This document shows positions 58,001 through 64,000 of a DNA stretch of 64,000 nucleotides, in pieces. The notes below the pieces were generated by a model, which was not told the DNA's origin, made no database searches, and saw nothing but the letters and a program-made list of their open reading frames with translations. The translations under genes and the position numbers were made by a program. Positions within the stretch are counted from its first letter, which is position 1. Each line of letters opens with the position of its first letter. Source of the DNA: Citrus sinensis (Eukaryota > Streptophyta > Magnoliopsida > Sapindales > Rutaceae); assembly GCF_022201045.2 (NCBI RefSeq), contig NC_068563.1, forward strand, positions 1,798,001 through 1,862,000, given 5' to 3'.

Positions 58001-61000
58001 TAGTAACCAATTAGTGGCGAAGCCATGTTAGGACCTAGGGTTGGCAGAATTCCCTAAATCTATTTTGAGATTCGGGATCCAGGCCCATTTGAGACGAGAT
58101 TCGAAATAAAATTTATCTTAGTTTACTATTCGGATCAGGATTGGGACTCAAATTTTTCCTAAATTATTGCTTGGTACGGGATTCAAGATGTTTGAAGATC
58201 CTGATCAGGATCTTAAACGTCTCGAAATCTCAGTTTCCACAGGTGCATGACAAATCAATTTGATGAATCACATATATATATAGAACATAACGGTCATATG
58301 TTTATAACAAATCATTTTAATAAATAAAATATATATGATATGTCGGTCATAATCGTATGACATGTCGTTTATGATAAAAACTGCAATGTGTGGTAGAAAA
58401 CTCATGTTATTTGGAACAATTCAGGATTCCAATTGAGACGGATCAGGATCCATTTTTGTCCCAATTTACTACTTGATAAGGGATTTAGAACACATTTTTT
58501 GCCCGATTATCTATCAGGACAGGATCAGTATTGACAAATCCTAGCCCGTTCGGGATAAATTTTTAACCTTACCAGGGTTGAAGTTATGTAAAATCCTCAA
58601 TATTTTAGGTTCAAATTATAAGGAGAAAAAAAATGGTGGGCCCTGTAGGTCTTATTCATCGATAAGTAGTTGACATCCACATTTATATAAAAATCAGACA
58701 CCAAAATTAAAAGAAGGATATAAATATAACGTATGATATATGAATATGAACTGCCATGTATTAATTGCTTAAAATGTGTGAGATGCTTCTTTTATTTTCT
58801 GTTTACAGTCAGCCAAAAGAAATTGCAGGGGCGAGTACACGAATGCAGATCCAAGCAATGGCTTATGTAAAGCTGATCTTCAAAATATAACAGCGGTATA
58901 TAGAACAAAACTCGTTGTCATTTTGTTCAATTAACTAGTATTATAAGTACAGGTAGCAAAATTAACTCACCCAATTGAATTTGTAGTGCATTGGAAAATT
59001 ATCTATCCAGAACATATATGAACCTCAATGTAGTTTAGATATACTCAGAAGACCAGTGCAATTCATATGGGATCGCGCCATCATCGAAGAAGATTCTTTT
59101 GATTTTCTCTATTCGCCAGTTCAATCAGCTCCAAGCCATTGGTGTCGGGTAAAATTCTATACACACCTCCAAGGCATTGGTGTCGGGTAAAATTCTATAC
59201 ACACACACACAATAAATGTGCAATAACCCATCAATGTATATAGAATCAATCAATCAACTTTGATCAAGGTAACGTATTTCATATCCAATTTTGAACGTTA
59301 ATGTCTCTTTCAGTCCTAGGGTCTGAGTTAATTACCCTATTAGTCCTTGAATCTATAAGTTATTTGTTTTTGTAAAATCAACTTAATTATACTTAACCTT
59401 TCATATGTTGCATGTCAAACCAAAAAAAAAAAAAAAAAAACCTTCGCTCGTAAAAAGTTAGATCTAACAGTTGTGGAAATAACACTAGAAACCAACTAAT
59501 AACCAAAACTGAAAACTCAGTGGAATATATAAAGGGGAAATTACTCAATTTTAAACGTAAGCATATATAAGCAGCACTGCAGCGCACATCTGTTTCTAAG
59601 GTTTCTTTACTTTTATTATTATTGTTGTTATTATTGCTTTACTATGTACTCAACAATTATAGTATGAATTGCTGATGTTCCACTTTCATAGAAAGATAAC
59701 TATTTCTACTCGTACAATTGGGCAAATAATAAAGCTGTGCAAAAGGCTCTGAGAGTTCGGGAGGTATGTTATGGTTGGTTAGAGCATAGTCGCAACCCAA
59801 ATCATTAAATATTATTTTTACTAATACATTCCCATATGAGCAGGGGACAGTAGAATATTGGACGAGATGCAATAAAAGTTTGTCTTACACATCTGATGTC
59901 TCAAGTGGTGTTGATTATCACCGAAAGCTCACCAAGAAAGGCTATCAAGTTTTGGTTTACAGGTAATAATATATAGACAAGTTATTAGGAGCGTATGTTC
60001 CAATATTTTAGAATGCCAACATTTTGAAGGATGAATAAATTCATCAATGATCGGGAATGTTCAATGATCCGGAATATTTAACTAATGAAATGATAGTTTG
60101 GAATATGCCTGATTGCTTTTTATACATGAGACTTCTTCTCCTTCCTCGAATTTTTCCACAAACGTAATTCAAGCCTGTATCTAAAAAGACACTTTAATAA
60201 CGCTCTGGTTAGCTCATATTTTATGACTTTTTGGTAAATCAAATTTAGTTTTGTCTTCTTCTAGTGCAGTCAATAGTCCCTTCTTGATTTTTTTGACCCA
60301 TATTTGAGTCTTAAATTGAGTCTCAATATTATGTGTCACTCATTTACTAGATGATGGACGTGAAGGCTTTTAAAGTCACTTAACTAGCATCCAATAAATG
60401 AATGCTACAATAATTGAAACTTAAATTTTGAGATACCTAGTATTGCTCTTAAAAATTTATCACGGAGGTGCTATGATGGACTAAGTTTCTAGCTATCTCG
60501 TAGTCTACACATTGGACTAATTTTCTTTCACGAATACAGCGGAGATGTCGACATGGTAGTTCCATATATGGCTACTGAAGCATGGATAAAGTCATTAAAT
60601 TTGACGATTGAAACTGGCTGGCAGCCGTGGTTGGTGGAAAGTCAAGTTGCAGGGTTGGTTTATTTTCATCTCAGCTTGTTTATCATATTTGGAATATTAA
60701 CTTTAACATTATATGATATCTCACAGTTGTTTTAATTTCTACTATTGATTTCTGTAGATATTGGTACCGTTACAAGGGAAAGAACAATTATCATTTGACA
60801 TTTGCCACAGTAAAGGCAAGAATAAATCATTTTCCCTGAAAACTATCTACCGTGATTAATTAGCTAATTAAGCAGCTAAATTATATAATTAATGACTACT
60901 AATTGTGTAATTAATATGGGTTGTGCAGGGAGCAGGTCATAATGGTCCAGAGTACAGGCCTAAGGAATGTCTTGCAATGATCGACAGGTGGTTCGCATCC

Positions 61001-61012
61001 TATCCTCTCTAG
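54644..61012 (+). CDS. Serine carboxypeptidase-like protein (acyltransferase-type SCPL), 468 aa, 14 exons
   Basis: Exons: 54644-54765, 54865-55010, 56590-56666, 56781-56903, 57173-57275, 57438-57475, 57576-57677, 58809-58895, 58987-59148, 59692-59763, 59844-59962, 60540-60653, 60758-60815, 60929-61012. They sum to 1407 bp with phases matching at every junction. Residues 1-22 ([20 protein letters not shown]) are a signal peptide. Then [22 protein letters not shown] (oxyanion region), [19 protein letters not shown] with the nucleophile Ser175, SGDVDMVVP (catalytic Asp region, 384-392) and [11 protein letters not shown] with His445. SCPL proteins are secretory/vacuolar; members of clade I use 1-O-acylglucose esters as acyl donors. 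The GDxD pentad and overall layout fit clade I, but GDVD and GHNGPE depart from the usual GDHD and GHTAPE. Whether it acts as acyltransferase or peptidase, and on what substrate, cannot be told. Intron 13 begins GC. Introns 2 and 7 contain repeats. A second copy follows at 63240. Confidence 0.9.
55030..55070. repeat. (AT)n microsatellite in SCPL intron 2
   Basis: A run of about 17 AT units. ORFs across it translate to alternating Tyr-Ile and are spurious. Confidence 0.95.
55563..56110. mobile_element. hAT-like MITE in SCPL intron 2, 548 bp
   Basis: Exact 8-bp duplication TTTATATT (55555-55562, 56111-56118). Ends ACATATGGCAAAAAAGC and the complement of CTATGGATGGCGAAAAAGTC share the ATGGC-AAAAAG core with the hAT-like element at 17579. 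The subterminal CGGGCC / CCTAGCCCG motifs and AT-rich core are also alike. Confidence 0.85.
58035..58580. mobile_element. Possible decayed hAT-like repeat in SCPL intron 7
   Basis: The left end CTAGGGTTGGCAGAATTCCC and the right end (complement CTGGTAAGGTTAAAAATTTATCCCG) are weakly matched. The interior repeats GATCAGGATC / CGGATCAGGAT words. No target duplication found, so tentative. Confidence 0.35.
59129..59205 (+). repeat. Tandem ~37-bp duplication spanning a splice donor
   Basis: CTCCAAGCCATTGGTGTCGG|GTAAAATTC is repeated at once as CTCCAAGGCATTGGTGTCGG|GTAAAATTC. The duplication copies the last 20 bp of exon 9 and its donor site. Using the second donor would retain the first 37 bp as coding sequence and shift the frame. 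Confidence 0.85.
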
Positions 61013-61545
61013 AGCCACGTTCATATAATTATTAAGTTTTGGAGATTGAAAAATAAATGTGGAGCTTAAGTGGCTGATGGCGTTGTAAACACCCATAAAA
61101 TTATTTATGTTTGGCTTTACCAAACTTATGATCTGAAAAACTAGTATTGCAAGAGCCTTGATGCTCCTATTTGCTTTTTTAAAAACATCGCTCCAAACTC
61201 ATTTGTGTACGGTTTTTTTTCATCTCAACTTGGTAATCATATTTGTCTTATGAAATAATTATAATTTATGAATCCTGTCACACGTCTGCCATATATAAAG
61301 CCTCGGGATCAAAAACTGTGACATGAGTAATCGTCAGAGCCGCTTTGCATTCAATAAAAGTGACACAAAAATTTAATGGGAATTCTATTGAAATTGATTG
61401 ATTGGACAAAATGAGAGGAGGAAATACCTCCACGTCTACCCATTAATTATAATACAACACTGGTAGGTACTTTTTTTTTTTTTTTTTTTTTTTTTAGAAT
61501 GGTAGGTACTAATTTCTGGTGTTCAATACCACCAAAAAAAAAATC
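61013..61545. other. 3' flank of the first SCPL gene
   Basis: Holds a long poly-T tract at about 61471-61496 preceded and followed by GGTAGGTACT, which may be a retrotransposition scar. No gene. Confidence 0.5.
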
Positions 61546-61714
61546 GAAAAATTTACATCAATAGCCATAAAAATTTTGGCTTTTTTCATCTTAACTCCCC
61601 AAACAAACTTCTATCAACATTAGTCATAAAAGAGTCTTTGAGACCAAAATACCCTTCTCTCTCATCTCCATAATGTTGGTGAGCTTGCCTTGGCGCAACA
61701 ACTCGCCGATTCTG

Positions 61715-61858
61715 TCAAGCCTTTAAATCAGCCATGTCGGCAGTAGAAACACGCTCCATTTCGGAAATGGCGTCGTCAGAGATTTTGGACTCGGTTTCAC
61801 TGACCTCGTAATCTTCAAGACCAGAGAAGCTCGCTCTGTCTCGGACTTCCCTACGTGG
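61715..61858 (-). pseudogene. Captured coding fragment, minus strand, unidentified
   Basis: On the minus strand the frame reads REVRDRASFSGLEDYEVSET, then ESKISDDAISEMERV to a stop at 61715. It looks like exon sequence (acidic, Ser/Glu-rich, balanced codon use, markedly GC-richer than its surroundings). I do not recognise the donor gene. Confidence 0.45.
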
Positions 61859-62450
61859 GCTGCCGGAAGAGATGAAGGCGTTGGTGAATCTGAGATATTT
61901 GAATTTGGAGGAAACATCTAAAATGTCTAGGATTCCAAAGCAGTTGATATCCAGCATTTCGAAGTTACAGGTACTCAGGATGCTCAAATGCAGTGGAAGC
62001 GTTCTATCTGACGATGCAGAACCTTTGATGAAGGAACTGCTCTGTTTGGAACATTTGGATGTTATCAGCTTGACATTAGATTGTTCACGTGCCAATGTCA
62101 TCCCAATTCTTTTCAAGTATCGAAAGCTGGTGAGCGTTACTCAATCTCTGGAGATTAGTTCCTTCTGGTTTAGTCCAAGGCTCAATGCCTCAGATCTAGC
62201 AAATCTGGCTAGCATGGAAAAGCTTGGGGAGTTGAATTTTATGTTGTGTAATTTTGAAGAGTTTAAGAGCACAGGAGATGTAGAGAAAGTTCTTCAAAGT
62301 CGTTTCCGCAGTCTTCGCAAAATTGTAATAAATGGGTGCGAAGTGAAGGACTTGACGTGGCTTGTTTTTGTTCCAAACCTCTAGCAGCTACATATAAGTT
62401 TGGTTTAGAAGAATTGAAGAGCATCTGTTGGAGCCCGTTGCCTGGAAGTG
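61857..62450 (+). pseudogene. NBS-LRR resistance-gene fragment (LRR region) inside the Pack-MULE-like element
   Basis: The frame runs LPEEMKALVNLRYLNLEE (from about 61860), then IPKQLISSISKLQVLRMLKC, LCLEHLDVISLTL, the LASMEKLGELNF and RSFRSLRKIVINGC type repeats, and VKDLTWLVFVPNL, stopped by TAG at 62382-62384. LEELKSICWSPLPG follows in another frame to about 62450. This spacing and wording are those of the LRR domain of RPS5-type CC-NBS-LRR proteins. The NB-ARC and N-terminal domains are absent, so it is a fragment. It lies within the terminal inverted repeats and was probably captured. Confidence 0.75.
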
Positions 62451-62478
62451 TTGGTGCGACAGGCGCCTGTCGCACCAA
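62451..62478. repeat. 28-bp perfect palindrome
   Basis: TTGGTGCGACAGGC followed directly by its exact reverse complement, with no spacer. A third partial copy (TTGGTGCGACATGCC) lies at about 62498-62512. It sits at the junction between the LRR fragment and the next captured piece. Confidence 0.9.
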
Positions 62479-62514
62479 GGCCATTTGGTGACCACTTGGT
62501 GCGACATGCCGTTT

Positions 62515-62760
62515 CTTCTTCTTGCTTTCACCTTCTTGATTTCTCACCCTCGGAACAAAAGACACTAACGATATACTTTTAGTTAACACATTATTCTTGC
62601 GACTGCCAAACAACAAAGTTGACAAAGAATGCTTTCCCTGATGATCCGTAGTAGTAACGCGATACTTATTATACACTGGAGAAGAACAAGAAGAAGCCTC
62701 AGAAGAAAAATAGTAAGACGATAACGATGAGGAAGAAGAATAAGCAATTCTAAGAAAAAA
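62515..62760 (-). pseudogene. Second captured coding fragment, minus strand, unidentified
   Basis: The minus-strand frame reads YYFSSEASSCSSPVYNKYRV, then TTTDHQGKHSLSTLLFGSRK and a KKKKR-rich end. The Ser-rich start and internal continuity resemble plant coding sequence, but I cannot name it. No intact start or stop of a gene is visible. Confidence 0.4.
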
Positions 62761-63239
62761 AATTGGGGTGTAATCGTATGAGATATAAGCAGTGTGAAAA
62801 CTATAATATGGACATTTAACGGCTTACATCACCTTTTACAATTTGTTAAAAAGATTGAATTCAGAACGCAAAAGCAACCCTGGTAAAAGCAATAATAATG
62901 ACGATGATGGGAGTTTGTTCGATTTGGGAGAGATGTGAGAAAGAGAGTGTTGGGGGAGAGATGAGAAAGAGGGGTATTTTGGTCTCAAATGTTCTTTTAT
63001 GGCTAATGTTGATAGAAATTTGTTTGGGGGGTTAAGATAGAAAAAGCTAAAATTTTTATGGCTATTGGTGTAAATTTCCCAAAAAAACCTCGGTTTCTAG
63101 GTGGAATAATTAATAACATAAGACTCTTTCACAAGATTATATAAGATATGAATTACCAAAAAGACAAATTCATATTTCACTTGTGATAAGTGTAATGAAT
63201 GCCGTACCTTTCTCAGTCTTCATCAGTTCATTGAGCATT

Positions 63240-63812
63240 ATGGCAGCATTGCAATTATTTTACCTTTTCGTTGTCTCTAGCGTTGTTGCATCACGCCAAA
63301 TAATCAGAACCCTACCGGGCTTTGATGGTGATCTCGCATTCAAACTAGAAACTGGGTAAGAATTCCAGCTAGAGCATGTTGTTTAGCTCTAGCTAATTAA
63401 TTTAACGCTGTATTAATTATTTGCAGGTATATTGGTGTGGGAGATAATGATGATGTGCAGCTGTTTTACTACTTTATTAAATCCGAGAGGAGTCCTGAAG
63501 ATGACCCTCTTGTGCTTTGGCTCACCGGCGGCCCTGGCTGTTCTGGATTTTCTGGCCTTGTCTTTGACATTGGTATGAGAATAATATCCATTTATTCCGC
63601 TAATTATCGTTGTCTTTACTCTTTTAATAACATTTTTGAAGAGAATCTAATTTTATAAGTTTCCATTACCATTAAAAGATCATGGACGAAATGTTTCCTT
63701 TTTCATTTTTAAATCATACTATTCAATTAATGTAGGTCCATTGTCATTTGACTATGAAAATTCCAAGGTAAACTCACCCAAGTTTTTGTTGAACCCATAC
63801 TCGTGGACAAAG
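63240..63812 (+). CDS. Second serine carboxypeptidase-like gene, partial (exons 1-3, runs off the window)
   Basis: Exon 1 63240-63355 ([20 protein letters not shown], signal peptide, then [15 protein letters not shown]); exon 2 63427-63572 ([31 protein letters not shown] oxyanion region); exon 3 63736-63812 ([26 protein letters not shown]). Exons 2 and 3 have the same lengths (146 and 77 bp) and phases as in the first SCPL gene, so the two are tandem duplicates. Intron 3 continues past base 64000. The serine, aspartate and histidine exons lie outside the window, so intactness cannot be judged. Intron 2 here is only 163 bp, against 1579 bp in the first gene, which carries a hAT-like insertion. 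Confidence 0.9.
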
Positions 63813-64000
63813 GTACGACATAGTTTCTCTTTGTTCTTCTATTTTGTAAATGGTAAGTTTAATTAATAATTAGAACAGGGTTTGCATCAGAGATCTTTCT
63901 TAAAGCTGAAGTGAGCTTTGTTAGTGCCTCAGGGCTCCGGCTCGACATCATTCTATTCAAAGTATTTATATTTTGGCCCCTTACGATATATTATTTTATG

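Larger units (their letters stand above)
61546..63078. mobile_element. Pack-MULE-like element carrying gene fragments, ~1.53 kb
   Basis: Terminal inverted repeats of about 120 bp: the left arm (ATAGCCATAAAAATTTTGGC ... GAGACCAAAATACCC, 61546-61675) is matched by the complement of 62950-63078 with few differences. Between them lie segments resembling coding exons of unrelated genes in both orientations, but no transposase. Long TIRs plus captured gene pieces are characteristic of Pack-MULEs. The target duplication is obscured by flanking A-runs (CCAAAAAAA occurs on both sides). It separates the tandem SCPL genes. Confidence 0.75.

Noticed and set aside
61872..62384. An intact LRR gene
   Set aside because: No start domain or NB-ARC, stopped inside an LRR with further LRR sequence in another frame, and enclosed by terminal inverted repeats.

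Overview
The window is plant nuclear DNA, almost certainly from a eudicot. It has AT-rich intergenic sequence, a 14-exon plant-type serine carboxypeptidase-like gene, Ty1/copia retrotransposons, tRNA-type SINEs and many small inverted-repeat DNA transposons (MULE, hAT and PIF/Harbinger style). A woody rosid such as Citrus would fit, but nothing here proves a species.

Layout. 1-3.9 kb: 3' part of a decayed Ty1/copia element with its right LTR. 3.9-19 kb: mostly non-coding, with a SINE, several MITE-like elements, a 1.05-kb hAT-like element and one small conserved-looking gene (66 codons at 10248). 19.3-52.8 kb: a cluster of ten related small genes or gene relics, here called the RSK family. 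Their proteins start M-R-S/G/C-K, carry a KARDFYVK-like motif near residue 25 and end in a GKIGRI.E.KPC..E and YPRSRS tail. Six copies lie on the minus strand (A-F, left) and four on the plus strand (G, H, J, I, right). Four look complete (B, C, D, G), one is N-terminally truncated but open (I), and five are broken (A, E, F, H, J).

The cluster grew by segmental duplication. About 29.9-43.4 kb (genes E, G, H) pairs with about 43.4-54.3 kb (genes F, J, I). One copy often preserves the empty site for a transposon in the other, so several insertions can be bounded to the base. The largest is a 6.36-kb copia element (33478-39841) with 466-bp LTRs that read as identical and a TAGCC target duplication. 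It nevertheless has three nonsense codons and a 1.35-kb solo LTR of another element inside gag.

54.6-64 kb: two tandem serine carboxypeptidase-like genes of the acyltransferase type, both plus strand. The first is complete (14 exons, 468 residues) and the second runs off the right edge after three exons. Between them lies a 1.5-kb element with about 120-bp terminal inverted repeats carrying an NBS-LRR leucine-rich-repeat fragment and pieces of apparently unrelated coding sequence, a Pack-MULE-like arrangement.

The two plausible functional themes are secreted or vacuolar acyltransferase/peptidase chemistry (the SCPL pair) and the RSK family of short basic proteins, whose function I do not know. 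Everything else is transposon-derived or intergenic.
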